Of a stretch of DNA of 64,000 nucleotides, positions 47,993 to 58,364 are shown piece by piece (position 1 is the stretch's first letter; the number at the start of each line of letters is the position of its first letter). The notes under the pieces were generated by a model. The model was not told the origin of the DNA and ran no database searches. It saw only the letters and a program-made list of their open reading frames with translations. Source of the DNA: Vitreoscilla filiformis (GTDB lineage: Bacteria; Pseudomonadota; Gammaproteobacteria; Burkholderiales; Burkholderiaceae_C). Location of the stretch: positions 1,984,001 through 2,048,000 of the forward strand of contig NZ_CP022423.1 of the NCBI RefSeq assembly GCF_002222655.1. Direction: 5' to 3'. Made by a program: the position numbers and the translations under genes.

Positions 47993-48486
47993 CTCTTTCT
48001 GAAGCCACCAAGGCGCGTTTTGCGCGCGAAGTTGCCAAGTATCCGGCGGGCTATCAACAGTCGGCCGTGATGGCCTGTCTGTCGATCGTGCAGCAGGAGC
48101 AGGGCTGGGTGTCGGCTGAGGCCGAAGAGCAGATCGCTGCTTACCTGGGCATGGCGCCGATCGCCGTGCGTGAGGTCACCACCTTCTACAACATGTACAA
48201 CCAGCAGCCGACGGGCAAGTACAAGCTCAACGTCTGCACCAACCTGCCGTGCCAACTGCGCAACGGTCAGGGTGCGCTGGAGCATCTGTTGAAGGCGTTG
48301 GGCGTCGAAGACGGCGGCACCACTGCCGACGGCCTGTTCACCGTGGCCAAGTGCGAGTGTTTGGGCGCTTGCGCGGATGCACCGGTGATGCTGGTCAACG
48401 ATCGCCAGATGCTCAGCTACATGAGCGATGACAAGCTGGACGAACTGGTCAAAGTGATCAAGTCCGCAGAAGGAAAGGCCGCCTGA
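47989..48486 (+). CDS. nuoE: NADH-quinone oxidoreductase subunit E
   Basis: 24-kDa thioredoxin-fold subunit of the NADH-oxidising module with [2Fe-2S] cluster N1a. 165 residues. Ligand Cys in V-C-T-N-L-P-C and C-L-G-A-C-A; F-Y-N-M-Y precedes them. Translationally coupled to nuoD. Confidence 0.96.
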   Translation: MTLSEATKARFAREVAKYPAGYQQSAVMACLSIVQQEQGWVSAEAEEQIAAYLGMAPIAVREVTTFYNMYNQQPTGKYKLNVCTNLPCQLRNGQGALEHLLKALGVEDGGTTADGLFTVAKCECLGACADAPVMLVNDRQMLSYMSDDKLDELVKVIKSAEGKAA

Positions 48487-48489
48487 CCC

Positions 48490-49836
48490 ATGGCACTCGA
48501 TCTTTCCCGTTTCCAGGCCACGGGCCTCGAAACCTGCTTCCATGATCGCCACATCGGCGCTCAGATCTATGCCGGTTTGGACGGCAAGAATTGGCGTCTG
48601 GCGGACTATGTCGCCCGTGGCGGCTACCAAGCCCTGCGCAAGGTGCTGGGGGCGGACGGCGGCGCCGGCATGACCCAGGATCAGGTGATCGCCGAAGTCA
48701 AGGCCTCCGCGCTGCGTGGCCGTGGCGGTGCAGGCTTTCCGACCGGTCTGAAGTGGAGCTTCATGCCCCGCTCCTTCCCGGGCCAGAAGTTCCTGATGTG
48801 TAACTCGGACGAAGGTGAGCCGGGGACTTGCAAGGATCGCGACATCCTGCAATTCAACCCGCACATCGTGATCGAAGGCATGGCCATCGCCGCGTTCGCG
48901 ATGGGCATCACCCGGGGCTACAACTACATCCACGGTGAAATTTTCGAGGTGTACGAACGCTTCGAGGAGGCCATCGCCGAGGCCAAAGCTGCTGGTCTGT
49001 TGGGCAACAACATCCTGGGAACGAATTTCAGCTTCGAGCTGAATGCGCACCATGGTTTTGGCGCCTACATCTGCGGCGAAGAAACCTCGCTGCTGGAATC
49101 GGTGGAAGGCAAGAAGGGCCAGCCGCGCTTCAAGCCGCCGTTCCCGGCGAGCTTCGGCCTCTACGGCAAGCCCACCACCATCAATAACACCGAGACCTTC
49201 GCGGCGGTGCCTTGGATCATCCGCAACGGCGGCCAAGCCTACCTGGAATGCGGCAAGCCCAACAACGGCGGCACCAAGATTTTCTCGATGGTCGGTGACG
49301 TGGCGCGTCCCGGCAACTACGAGATCCCGATGGGCACACCGTTCTCCAAGTTGTTGGAGTTGGCGGGTGGCGTCAAGGGTGGCAAGAAGCTGAAGGCGGT
49401 GATTCCAGGCGGTTCGTCCTCCCCGGTGCTGCCAGCCGACGTGATGATGGCCTGCACGATGGACTATGACTCCATCAGCAAGGCGGGCTCCATGCTCGGT
49501 TCCGGCGCGGTGATCGTGATGGATGAGACTCGCTGCATGGTCAAGAGCCTGCTGCGTCTGTCTTACTTCTATGCGCACGAATCCTGCGGTCAATGCACGC
49601 CCTGCCGTGAAGGCACGGGTTGGCTGTACCGTTTGGTCAGTCGTATCGAGCATGGCGAAGGTCGCATGGAAGACTTGGCGCTGCTCGACAACGTGGCAGA
49701 AAACATCATGGGGCGCACCATCTGTGCCCTGGGCGATGCGGCGGCGATGCCGGTTCGCGGAATGATCAAACATTTCCGTAACGAGTTCGTTCACCACATC
49801 GAGCACAAGACCTGCACGGTCCCGGCCTACGTCTGA
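48490..49836 (+). CDS. nuoF: NADH-quinone oxidoreductase subunit F
   Basis: NADH- and FMN-binding subunit with [4Fe-4S] cluster N3. 448 residues. [10 protein letters not shown] glycine loop, G-A-Y-I-C-G-E-E-T, and ligands in [12 protein letters not shown] plus a later Cys in T-I-C-A-L-G. ATG 3 nt after nuoE. Confidence 0.97.
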   Translation: MALDLSRFQATGLETCFHDRHIGAQIYAGLDGKNWRLADYVARGGYQALRKVLGADGGAGMTQDQVIAEVKASALRGRGGAGFPTGLKWSFMPRSFPGQKFLMCNSDEGEPGTCKDRDILQFNPHIVIEGMAIAAFAMGITRGYNYIHGEIFEVYERFEEAIAEAKAAGLLGNNILGTNFSFELNAHHGFGAYICGEETSLLESVEGKKGQPRFKPPFPASFGLYGKPTTINNTETFAAVPWIIRNGGQAYLECGKPNNGGTKIFSMVGDVARPGNYEIPMGTPFSKLLELAGGVKGGKKLKAVIPGGSSSPVLPADVMMACTMDYDSISKAGSMLGSGAVIVMDETRCMVKSLLRLSYFYAHESCGQCTPCREGTGWLYRLVSRIEHGEGRMEDLALLDNVAENIMGRTICALGDAAAMPVRGMIKHFRNEFVHHIEHKTCTVPAYV

Positions 49837-49854
49837 CGCGGGGCACGAACAAAC

Positions 49855-52164
49855 ATGGTTGAAATCGAACTCGACGGCAAAAAAGTTTCCGTCCCCGTGG
49901 GCAGCATGGTGATGCATGCTGCCGACGCTGCCGGCACCTACATCCCGCACTTCTGCTACCACAAGAAGCTCTCCATCGCGGCCAACTGCCGTATGTGCTT
50001 GGTGGACGTGGAAAAAGCACCCAAACCCATGCCCGCCTGCGCCACCCCGGTGACGCAAGGCATGGTGGTGCGCACCAAAACCGACCGTGCCCTGAAGGCG
50101 CAAAAGTCGGTGATGGAATTCCTGCTCATCAACCACCCGCTGGATTGCCCGATCTGCGACCAAGGTGGCGAATGCCAGTTGCAAGACTTGGCTGTGGGCT
50201 ACGGTGGTACCAAATCGCGCTACGAAGAGGAAAAGCGCGTGGTGTTCCACAAGAATGTGGGCCCGCTGATCTCCATGGAGGAGATGAGCCGTTGCATCCA
50301 CTGCACCCGCTGCGTGCGCTTCGGCCAAGAAATCGCCGGTGTGATGGAGTTGGGCATGCTCAACCGCGCCGAGCATTCCGAGATCACGAGTTTTGTTGGC
50401 CGCACGGTGGATTCCGAGCTGTCGGGCAACATGATCGACGTCTGCCCGGTGGGGGCGCTGACCAGCAAGCCCTTCCGCTACAACGCTCGCACTTGGGAAC
50501 TCTCGCGCCGCAAGAGCGTGAGCCCGCACGACTCCACCGGTGCCAACCTCATCGTCCAGGTGAAGAACGGCAAAGTGTTGCGCGTGGTGCCCTTCGAAAA
50601 CGAAGCGGTGAACGAGTGCTGGATTGCTGACCGTGATCGCTTCAGCTACGAAGCCGTCAACAGCGAACAGCGCCTGACAGCGCCGATGCTCAAGCAAAAC
50701 GGCGAGTGGGTGACGGTGGACTGGAACACCGCGTTGGCCTACGTGGCCGACGGCCTGAAGCGTGTCAAGGGTGATTTCGGTGTCTCCGGTATCGGTGCCT
50801 TGGGTTCGGCCCACAGTACAGTGGAAGAGCTGCATTTGCTGGCCAAGCTGGTGCGTGGCCTGGGTAGCGACAACGTGGATCACCGCTTGCGCCATGCCGA
50901 TTTCACCGTCGGGCAGGGCGTGCGCTGGTTGGGTCGCAGCATTGAGTCGCTGTCGAGTTTGGACCGTGCGTTTGTCGTCGGGTCGTTCCTGCGCAAGGAT
51001 CATCCGCTGTTTGCCCAGCGGCTGCGTCAAGCCGCCCGGCAGGGGGGGCAGGTGTTCAGCCTGAATGCCGTGCATGACGATTGGGCCATGCCGGTTCAAA
51101 CGCTCACGGCCGCCCCGAGCGCTTGGGCGCAGGTGTTGGCCGATGTGGCATCTGCCGTGGCTGTCGAGCGCTGTGTCAGCGCACCGGTGGCTGGCAGCGT
51201 CACGGCGGAGGCCAAGGCGGTGGCACAGGCGCTGCTGTCGGGTCAGCAAACGGCCATCTTGTTGGGCAATGCGGCGGTGCAGCACCCAGCAGCCAGCACC
51301 TTGTTGGCTCTGGCTAACTGGATTGGTGCGCAAACAGGCGCCACCGTTGGGTACCTGTTGGAAGCTGCCAACAGCGTGGGTGCCCAGCTGGTGAAAGCTC
51401 AGCCGCAGCAAGGCGGTTTGAACGCTGGTCAGATGCTGACCCAGCCGATGAAGGCGCTGTTGCTGCTCAACGTCGAACCGACGCTGGATGCTGCGGATGC
51501 TGCCGCAGCCCGTGCCGCGTTGCAAGGTTCCGGGTTGGTGGTCGCTCTGACGCCGTTCCGCGATGCGGCGGTGGACAACGCCGACGTGTTGTTGCCGATC
51601 GCACCGTTCACAGAAACGGCGGGTGCATTCGTCAATGCTGAAGGGCGTGTGCAAGCGTTCCATGGCGTCGCACCAGCGCTGGGCAACAGCCGACCGGCTT
51701 GGAAGGTGTTGCGCGTCCTGGGCAACATGCTGGGCCTGAGTGGTTTCGAGCAAACCTCTGCTGAAGAGGTGCGTGCTGAGGCTTTGGGTGACGTGAACCA
51801 GTTGGTGGCCCGTTTGGGCAACGACGTGAGCGTGGTGCCGCAGATCGCGGTGTCTGTACCTGGTTTGCAGCGCGTGGCTGATGTGCCGATCTATTCGACC
51901 GATTCGCTGGTGCGTCGTGCGGCCTCGCTGCAACAAACCTCCGATGCTAAGGCGCCCGTCGTGGGCTTGCCTCGCGCACTGTGGCAACAGTTGGGTTTGC
52001 AGGCAGGCGCCAAAGTCAAGGTGAGCCAAGGTTCGGCCGCTGCCGTGCTGGCTGCGCGTGAGGATGCCACCTTGGCAGCCAACGTGGTGCGTGTGGCCGC
52101 AGGCCATCCCGACACGGCGGGCTTGGGTGCCATGTTCGGTGCGATCAGCGTCGAGAAAGCCTGA
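49855..52164 (+). CDS. nuoG: NADH-quinone oxidoreductase subunit G
   Basis: 75-kDa electron-wire subunit. 769 residues. [2Fe-2S] N1b ligands (C-Y-H... and C-R-M-C, then C-A-T-P), His/Cys N5 ligands ([14 protein letters not shown]), N4 ligands (C-I-H-C-T-R-C and D-V-C-P-V-G-A-L), then a molybdopterin-oxidoreductase-like domain. The C-x2-C-x3-C motif for the extra N7 cluster, known from E. coli, is absent after W-E-L-S-R-R, as in mitochondrial-type subunits. Confidence 0.96.
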   Translation: MVEIELDGKKVSVPVGSMVMHAADAAGTYIPHFCYHKKLSIAANCRMCLVDVEKAPKPMPACATPVTQGMVVRTKTDRALKAQKSVMEFLLINHPLDCPICDQGGECQLQDLAVGYGGTKSRYEEEKRVVFHKNVGPLISMEEMSRCIHCTRCVRFGQEIAGVMELGMLNRAEHSEITSFVGRTVDSELSGNMIDVCPVGALTSKPFRYNARTWELSRRKSVSPHDSTGANLIVQVKNGKVLRVVPFENEAVNECWIADRDRFSYEAVNSEQRLTAPMLKQNGEWVTVDWNTALAYVADGLKRVKGDFGVSGIGALGSAHSTVEELHLLAKLVRGLGSDNVDHRLRHADFTVGQGVRWLGRSIESLSSLDRAFVVGSFLRKDHPLFAQRLRQAARQGGQVFSLNAVHDDWAMPVQTLTAAPSAWAQVLADVASAVAVERCVSAPVAGSVTAEAKAVAQALLSGQQTAILLGNAAVQHPAASTLLALANWIGAQTGATVGYLLEAANSVGAQLVKAQPQQGGLNAGQMLTQPMKALLLLNVEPTLDAADAAAARAALQGSGLVVALTPFRDAAVDNADVLLPIAPFTETAGAFVNAEGRVQAFHGVAPALGNSRPAWKVLRVLGNMLGLSGFEQTSAEEVRAEALGDVNQLVARLGNDVSVVPQIAVSVPGLQRVADVPIYSTDSLVRRAASLQQTSDAKAPVVGLPRALWQQLGLQAGAKVKVSQGSAAAVLAAREDATLAANVVRVAAGHPDTAGLGAMFGAISVEKA

Positions 52165-52181
52165 GGACAACAGGAACGAAC

Positions 52182-53243
52182 ATGATCGACTCTCTCAACC
52201 AAGCCGGACTGGCCCTTTTGGGCGATGTACTCTGGCCCGTCCTCTGGACTTTGATCAAAATCGTGGCGGTTGTGCTCCCGCTGCTGGGCTGCGTGGCTTA
52301 CCTCACGCTGTGGGAGCGTAAAGGGATTGCACGCACCCAGGTGCGTCCGGGCCCTAACCGCGTTGGCCCCATGGGTCTGCTGACCCCGATTGCTGATGCG
52401 GTCAAGCTGATCTTCAAGGAAATCATCCGCCCGACGGCCGCTAACAAAGGCTTGTTCTTCTTGGGCCCGATCATGACCATCATGCCGGCCCTGGCCGCGT
52501 GGGCGGTTGTGCCTTTCGGCCCGGATGTGGCATTGGCCAACGTCAACGCGGGTTTGCTGGTGATCATGGCCATCACGTCCATGGAAGTCTATGGCGTGAT
52601 CATTGCCGGCTGGGCTTCGAACTCGAAGTACGCTTTCCTGGGCGCGCTGCGAGCCTCGGCCCAAATGGTGAGCTACGAAATTGCGATGGGTTTTGCCATC
52701 GTGATCGTGCTGATGGTGTCGGGCAGCTTGAACCTCAGTGATGTGGTGATGAGCCAGAACCGTGGCACGTTCGCCAACATGGGATTCAGCTTCCTGTCGT
52801 GGAACTGGCTGCCTTTGTTCCCGATTTTCTTGGTGTACTTCATTTCAGGTTTGGCCGAAACCAACCGTCACCCGTTTGACGTGGTGGAAGGCGAGTCGGA
52901 AATCGTGGCCGGGCACATGATCGAGTACTCCGGTATGTCGTTTGCCATGTTCTTCTTGGCTGAATACGCCAACATGATCTTGGTGTCGATGCTGACGGTG
53001 CTGTTCTTCTTGGGCGGCTGGCTGCCTCCGGTCTCGTTCCTGGGCTTCATCCCGGGCTGGATTTGGTTGGGCATCAAGGTCTTCGTCGTGGTGACGATGT
53101 TCCTGTGGGTGCGCGCTTCGTTCCCGCGCTACCGCTATGACCAGATCATGCGTCTGGGCTGGAAGATCTTCATCCCCATCACCCTGGTGTGGCTGGTGCT
53201 GGTGGGTCTGGTGATCCAGTCGCCCTTCAACATCTGGAAGTAA
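52182..53243 (+). CDS. nuoH: NADH-quinone oxidoreductase subunit H
   Basis: Membrane subunit forming the quinone entry chamber. 353 residues, eight or so transmembrane helices. [18 protein letters not shown] and [16 protein letters not shown] are the family hallmarks. Confidence 0.97.
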   Translation: MIDSLNQAGLALLGDVLWPVLWTLIKIVAVVLPLLGCVAYLTLWERKGIARTQVRPGPNRVGPMGLLTPIADAVKLIFKEIIRPTAANKGLFFLGPIMTIMPALAAWAVVPFGPDVALANVNAGLLVIMAITSMEVYGVIIAGWASNSKYAFLGALRASAQMVSYEIAMGFAIVIVLMVSGSLNLSDVVMSQNRGTFANMGFSFLSWNWLPLFPIFLVYFISGLAETNRHPFDVVEGESEIVAGHMIEYSGMSFAMFFLAEYANMILVSMLTVLFFLGGWLPPVSFLGFIPGWIWLGIKVFVVVTMFLWVRASFPRYRYDQIMRLGWKIFIPITLVWLVLVGLVIQSPFNIWK

Positions 53244-53258
53244 CGAGGTCTCACAACC

Positions 53259-53756
53259 ATGTCAACGGTTGCATCTCTCAAAGATCTGTTCTCCAGCTTC
53301 CTGCTCACCGAGCTGTGGAAGGGGCTGGCTCTGACCGGGCGACACTTCCTTTCGCCCACCATCACGGTGCAGTTTCCGGAGGAAAAGACGCCGCTGTCGC
53401 CGCGCTTCCGGGGTTTGCACGCTTTGCGTCGTTATGAAAATGGCGAAGAGCGGTGCATCGCTTGTAAGCTGTGCGAAGCCGTTTGCCCTGCGATGGCCAT
53501 CACCATCGAAGCCGGTGAGCGCCAAGACGGTACACGCCGCACGACGCGCTACGACATCGACCTGACCAAGTGCATCTTCTGCGGCTTCTGCGAAGAAAGC
53601 TGCCCGGTGGACTCTATCGTCGAAACGCACATCTTCGAATACCACGGGGAAAAACGGGGTGACCTGTATTTCACCAAGGAGATGCTGCTCGCCGTGGGCG
53701 ACCGCTACGAAGCCCAGATCGCAGCCAACAAGGAGGCCGACGCCAAGTACCGCTGA
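53259..53756 (+). CDS. nuoI: NADH-quinone oxidoreductase subunit I
   Basis: Ferredoxin-like subunit with clusters N6a and N6b. 165 residues. Two [4Fe-4S] motifs: [12 protein letters not shown] and [13 protein letters not shown] 92-nt gap with a stem-loop separates it from nuoJ. Confidence 0.97.
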   Translation: MSTVASLKDLFSSFLLTELWKGLALTGRHFLSPTITVQFPEEKTPLSPRFRGLHALRRYENGEERCIACKLCEAVCPAMAITIEAGERQDGTRRTTRYDIDLTKCIFCGFCEESCPVDSIVETHIFEYHGEKRGDLYFTKEMLLAVGDRYEAQIAANKEADAKYR

Positions 53757-53780
53757 CGCTGTCGTGGTGGGAGCTGCAAG

Positions 53781-53799
53781 GCCCTTGCAATCCAAGGGC
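53781..53799 (+). other. Intercistronic stem-loop between nuoI and nuoJ
   Basis: GCCCTTG (53781-53787) pairs perfectly with CAAGGGC (53793-53799) around a 5-nt loop; no T-run follows. An alternative GCAAG/CTTGC hairpin overlaps its 5' arm. Could be a processing or stability element in the nuo mRNA. Confidence 0.55.
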
Positions 53800-53848
53800 T
53801 GTAAGCTGACGCCGCACTCGCAGTGCCTAAAACCGGCGCGCAACAACG

Positions 53849-54487
53849 ATGAACACCACCTCCGTTTTGTTCTACCTTTTCTCTGCCGTCTTGCTGTTGG
53901 CCTCGTTCAAGGTCATCACGGCGCGCAGCACAGTGCATGCCGCACTGTTCTTGGTGCTAGCCTTCTTCAACGCTTCATGCGTGTGGATGCTGCTCAAAGC
54001 CGAGTTCCTTGCCATCACCTTGGTGTTGGTTTACGTGGGCGCTGTCATGGTGCTCTTCTTGTTCGTGGTGATGATGCTGGACATCAACACCGACAGCATG
54101 CGTCAGGGTTTTTGGTCACATTTCCCGATGGCTGGGTTCATCGGGGCGTTGATCGCCCTGGAGATGTACTTGGTACTCAAGGGTGGTTTCCAAGTGTCGG
54201 ATGCGCCAGCGCTGAGTGAGCAAGCGGTGAAATTCGGCAATACCCGCATGTTGGGCATTGAGATTTACACCCAGTACCTCTACCCGGTGCAAATCGCGGC
54301 CGTGTTGTTGTTGGTGGCCATGGTCTCTGCCATTGCCCTGACGCTGCGCAAGCGCAAGGACAGCCGGTATCAAGATCCGGGCGAGCAAGTGCGGGCCAAA
54401 GCGGCTGATCGCGTGCGTCTGGTGAAGATGGACGCTTCGGTGGATGAGCCTGCCACTTCGGACACCGCACAAGGAGGCAAAGCATGA
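53849..54487 (+). CDS. nuoJ: NADH-quinone oxidoreductase subunit J
   Basis: Membrane subunit with five transmembrane helices, including the pi-bulge helix region [16 protein letters not shown]. 212 residues with a charged C-terminal tail. The stop overlaps nuoK by 4 nt. Confidence 0.96.
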   Translation: MNTTSVLFYLFSAVLLLASFKVITARSTVHAALFLVLAFFNASCVWMLLKAEFLAITLVLVYVGAVMVLFLFVVMMLDINTDSMRQGFWSHFPMAGFIGALIALEMYLVLKGGFQVSDAPALSEQAVKFGNTRMLGIEIYTQYLYPVQIAAVLLLVAMVSAIALTLRKRKDSRYQDPGEQVRAKAADRVRLVKMDASVDEPATSDTAQGGKA

Positions 54488-54798
54488 GCGCCGGCATTTC
54501 GCTGTACCACTACCTGACGCTGGGCGGCTTTTTGTTTGCCCTGTCGGTGGTCGGGATCTTCATGAACCGCCGTAACCTGATCGTGTTGCTCATGGCCATC
54601 GAATTGATGCTGTTGGCTGTGAACATGAACTTTGTGGCCTTCTCCCACTACCTGGGAGATATGGCTGGTCAGGTGTTCGTGTTTTTCATCCTGACGGTTG
54701 CGGCGGCTGAGTCCGCCATTGGTCTGGCCATCTTGGTCGTGTTGTTCCGGAATCGGGCCACGATCGCGGTGGACGAACTTGACACCCTGAAGGGCTGA
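54484..54798 (+). CDS. nuoK: NADH-quinone oxidoreductase subunit K
   Basis: Mrp-like membrane subunit with three helices and the proton-path glutamates ([10 protein letters not shown] and [10 protein letters not shown]). 104 residues. Translationally coupled to nuoJ. Confidence 0.96.
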   Translation: MSAGISLYHYLTLGGFLFALSVVGIFMNRRNLIVLLMAIELMLLAVNMNFVAFSHYLGDMAGQVFVFFILTVAAAESAIGLAILVVLFRNRATIAVDELDTLKG

Positions 54799-54824
54799 CC
54801 CAGCACCACGGAGCCCCGAAGAAC

Positions 54825-56849
54825 ATGTCTGCACAACTTTCTCAGAACCTGCTGCTGACGGTGCCCCTGGCGCCGCTGGTCGGCTCCATCGTCGCCGGCC
54901 TGTTCGGCAAGTCGGTGGGCCGCCGTGGCGCCCACGTCATCACCATTTTGGGCGTGCTCATCGCCTTCATCTGTTCGGCCATCGTGTTCCAGGCCGTGGC
55001 GTTTGAAGGTGCACGCTACAACGCCACCGTCTACGAGTGGATGACCCTTGGCCCGTTGAAAATGGAAGTCGGTTTCCTGATCGACGGTCTGACGGCCATG
55101 ATGATGTGCGTGGTGACTTTTGTGTCGCTGATGGTGCATATCTACACCATTGGCTACATGGAAGAGGATGCCGGCTACCAGCGCTTCTTCTCTTACATCT
55201 CGCTGTTCACCTTCTCGATGCTCATGCTGGTCATGAGCAACAACTTCCTGCAACTGTTCTTCGGTTGGGAAGCGGTGGGCTTGGTGTCCTACCTGCTGAT
55301 TGGTTTCTGGTTCAAAAAGCCTACGGCCACCTTTGCCAACATGAAGGCCTTTTTGGTCAACCGTGTGGGTGACTTCGGCTTCATCCTGGGCATTGGTTTG
55401 GTGCTGGCCTATACCGGCTCGCTCAACTACGCCGAGGTATTTGCCAAGAGTGGCGAGTTGGTCAAGCTGACCTTCCCTGGAACCGATTGGGCGTTGTTGA
55501 GTGTGGCTTGCATCTGTTTGTTCATCGGTGCGATGGGCAAGTCCGCACAATTCCCGCTGCACGTCTGGCTGCCTGACTCGATGGAAGGCCCGACCCCGAT
55601 TTCGGCCTTGATCCACGCGGCCACCATGGTGACGGCTGGTATCTTCATGGTCAGTCGGATGTCGCCGTTGTTTGAGCTGAGTGATACCGCGCTCAACTTC
55701 ATCTTGGTGATTGGTTCCATCACGGCGCTGTTCATGGGTTTCCTGGGCATCATCCAGAACGACATCAAGCGTGTGGTGGCCTACTCCACGCTGTCGCAGC
55801 TCGGTTACATGACGGTGGCGCTGGGCGTGTCCGCCTACAACGTGGCCGTGTTCCACCTGATGACGCACGCGTTTTTCAAGGCACTGCTGTTCTTGGGTGC
55901 GGGCTCGGTGATCATTGGCATGCACCACGACCAAGACATCCGCAACATGGGCGGTTTGCGCAAGTACATGCCCATCACGTGGATCACTTCCCTGCTGGGT
56001 TCTCTGGCACTGATTGGTACACCGTTCTTCTCGGGGTTCTACTCGAAAGACTCGATCATTGAGGCTGTTCACGCCAGCCATCTGCCCGCTGCGGGATTCG
56101 CCTACTTTGCGGTGGTTGCCGGTGTCTTTGTGACTGCGTTTTACTCGTTCCGGATGTACTTCTTGGTGTTCCACGGTAAGGAGCATTTCCACCACAAGCC
56201 CTTCCCGGGCGAGCATGACCATCACGATGATGATCACGGCCATGCTCACACCCCGCACGAATCGCCTTGGGTGGTAACGCTGCCGCTGGTTCTGTTGGCC
56301 ATCCCGTCGGTGATCATTGGTTTCATGACGATTGAACCCATGCTGTTCGGCGAGTTTTTGAAGGATGCGATCACGGTCAATGCGGAAGCACATCCAGCCA
56401 TGAGCGTGATGGCGGAACACTTCCACGGTGCTGCTGCCATGGCTCTGCATGGTGTGCAGACCCTGCCGTTCTGGTTGGCAGTGTCCGGCGTGGCTGTGTC
56501 GTATTTCTTCTACATGGTCAAGCCGGAAATTCCGGCGGCCATTGGCCGGGCGCTGTCTCCGCTGGTGCGCGTCATGGAAAACAAGTACTACATGGACTGG
56601 ATCAACGAACACATCTTGGCGGCGGGTGCCCGTGCGCTGGGGATGGGTTTGTGGAAGGCGGGTGACGTGGCCATCATTGACGGAGCCTTGGTAAATGGTT
56701 CCGCCAAGACGGTGGGCGTTTTTGCCGGTGCGGTGCGTCTGATCCAGACTGGCTACCTTTCGTGGTATGCCTTGGTGATGGCACTGGGCATCTTTGGTCT
56801 GATGACCTGGCAGCTGTGGCCCTATCTGACTGGCCTCATGGGCCACTGA
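54825..56849 (+). CDS. nuoL: NADH-quinone oxidoreductase subunit L
   Basis: Distal antiporter-like proton channel with the long lateral helix. 674 residues. F-F-G-W-E-A-V-G-L-V-S-Y-L-L-I-G-F-W, H-V-W-L-P-D-S-M-E-G-P-T-P-I-S-A-L-I-H-A-A-T and conserved Lys/Glu in the helices. A His/Asp-rich loop near 56190-56250 is notable (H-D-H-H-D-D-D-H-G-H). Confidence 0.97.
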   Translation: MSAQLSQNLLLTVPLAPLVGSIVAGLFGKSVGRRGAHVITILGVLIAFICSAIVFQAVAFEGARYNATVYEWMTLGPLKMEVGFLIDGLTAMMMCVVTFVSLMVHIYTIGYMEEDAGYQRFFSYISLFTFSMLMLVMSNNFLQLFFGWEAVGLVSYLLIGFWFKKPTATFANMKAFLVNRVGDFGFILGIGLVLAYTGSLNYAEVFAKSGELVKLTFPGTDWALLSVACICLFIGAMGKSAQFPLHVWLPDSMEGPTPISALIHAATMVTAGIFMVSRMSPLFELSDTALNFILVIGSITALFMGFLGIIQNDIKRVVAYSTLSQLGYMTVALGVSAYNVAVFHLMTHAFFKALLFLGAGSVIIGMHHDQDIRNMGGLRKYMPITWITSLLGSLALIGTPFFSGFYSKDSIIEAVHASHLPAAGFAYFAVVAGVFVTAFYSFRMYFLVFHGKEHFHHKPFPGEHDHHDDDHGHAHTPHESPWVVTLPLVLLAIPSVIIGFMTIEPMLFGEFLKDAITVNAEAHPAMSVMAEHFHGAAAMALHGVQTLPFWLAVSGVAVSYFFYMVKPEIPAAIGRALSPLVRVMENKYYMDWINEHILAAGARALGMGLWKAGDVAIIDGALVNGSAKTVGVFAGAVRLIQTGYLSWYALVMALGIFGLMTWQLWPYLTGLMGH

Positions 56850-56870
56850 TCACGAGGGCGGAGAACAACA

Positions 56871-58346
56871 ATGGGTCTTTTGAGTGTTGCCATCTGGCTG
56901 CCGATTGCATTCGGCGCCGTATTGCTGGCGATTGGTCGGAGCGAGAACGCGGGGGCTTCCCGCTGGATCGCTCTGGTCGGTGCAATCGCCGGTTTTCTCG
57001 TCACGCTGCCGTTGATCACTGGTTTTGACACCACCACGGCTGCACTTCAGTTCCAGGAGAACCTGCCTTGGATTGAGCGGTTCAATGTGCGCTACCACCT
57101 TGGTGTCGATGGCATCTCCATGTGGTTTGTGCCGCTGACCGCGTTCATCAGCGTGATCGTGGTGATTGCTGCTTGGGAAGTCATCACCGAACGTCCCCAC
57201 CAGTACCTTGGGGCCTTCCTGATCCTGTCGGGGCTGATGATTGGCGTGTTCGCTGCGGTGGACGGTCTGCTGTTCTACGTGTTCTTCGAGGCCACGCTGA
57301 TTCCGATGTACATCATCATCGGCATCTGGGGCGGCCCGCGCCGTGTTTACGCAGCGTTCAAGTTCTTCCTGTATACCTTGCTGGGTTCGTTGCTGATGCT
57401 CATTGCATTGATCTACCTGTACTACAAGTCAGGTGGCAGCTTTGACATCCAAACTTGGCACAAACTGCCGCTGCCGATGAACGCGCAGACGCTGCTGTTC
57501 TTCGCCTTCTTCGCAGCTTTCTCGGTGAAGGTGCCGATGTGGCCTGTGCATACCTGGCTGCCGGACGCGCACGTTGAGGCGCCCACCGGTGGCTCTGTGG
57601 TGCTGGCCGCGATCATGCTGAAGTTGGGTGCCTACGGGTTCTTGCGCTTCTCCATGCCGATCGCTCCGGATGCTGCGCACGAATATGCTTGGTTCATCAT
57701 CGCCCTGAGCCTGATCGCTGTGATCTACATCGGTTTGGTGGCCATGGTTCAGAAGGATATGAAAAAGCTGGTGGCCTATTCGTCCATCGCCCACATGGGT
57801 TTTGTCACCCTGGGGTTCTTCATATTCAATGAGTTGGGCGTCTCAGGTGGCCTGGTGCAGATGATCTCGCACGGTTTCGTGTCGGGCGCCATGTTCTTGT
57901 CCATCGGTGTTCTGTATGACCGTGTGCATTCACGTGAAATCGCCACGTACGGCGGTGTGGTCAACACCATGCCCAAGTTCGCAGCGTTTGCGCTGCTGTT
58001 CGCGATGGCCAACTGCGGCCTGCCGGGAACCGCAGGTTTCATCGGTGAGTGGATGGTGATCCTCGGTGCTGTGCAGTACAACTTCTGGATCGGGGCTTTG
58101 GCTGCAACGGCCCTGATCTTCGGTGCGGCCTACACCCTGTGGATGTACAAACGCGTCTACTTTGGTGACGTGACCAATGACGAAGTGCGCGAACTCACCG
58201 ATCTGAACGCCCGCGAGTTCCTGATGATGGCCGTGCTGGCGGTGGCGGTGCTGTGGATGGGTCTGTATCCCAAGCCCTTCACTGACGTGATGCATGTGTC
58301 CGTGACCGAGCTGCTCAAGCACGTGGCAGTGTCCAAGATTAACTGA
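56871..58346 (+). CDS. nuoM: NADH-quinone oxidoreductase subunit M
   Basis: Antiporter-like proton-pumping subunit. 491 residues, about 14 helices. F-F-E-A-T-L-I-P-M-Y-I-I-I-G (key Glu), V-H-T-W-L-P-D-A-H-V-E-A-P-T-G-G-S-V and A-H-M-G-F-V motifs. Confidence 0.97.
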   Translation: MGLLSVAIWLPIAFGAVLLAIGRSENAGASRWIALVGAIAGFLVTLPLITGFDTTTAALQFQENLPWIERFNVRYHLGVDGISMWFVPLTAFISVIVVIAAWEVITERPHQYLGAFLILSGLMIGVFAAVDGLLFYVFFEATLIPMYIIIGIWGGPRRVYAAFKFFLYTLLGSLLMLIALIYLYYKSGGSFDIQTWHKLPLPMNAQTLLFFAFFAAFSVKVPMWPVHTWLPDAHVEAPTGGSVVLAAIMLKLGAYGFLRFSMPIAPDAAHEYAWFIIALSLIAVIYIGLVAMVQKDMKKLVAYSSIAHMGFVTLGFFIFNELGVSGGLVQMISHGFVSGAMFLSIGVLYDRVHSREIATYGGVVNTMPKFAAFALLFAMANCGLPGTAGFIGEWMVILGAVQYNFWIGALAATALIFGAAYTLWMYKRVYFGDVTNDEVRELTDLNAREFLMMAVLAVAVLWMGLYPKPFTDVMHVSVTELLKHVAVSKIN

Positions 58347-58364
58347 CGCAGCCCAGGTGCCCAA

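Noticed and set aside
47857-52170. A minus-strand open frame of more than 1,400 codons opposite nuoD-nuoG
   Set aside because: It mirrors high-GC codon bias of the plus-strand nuo genes, shows no domain motifs and is His/Gln/Arg-rich as expected for an antisense frame.
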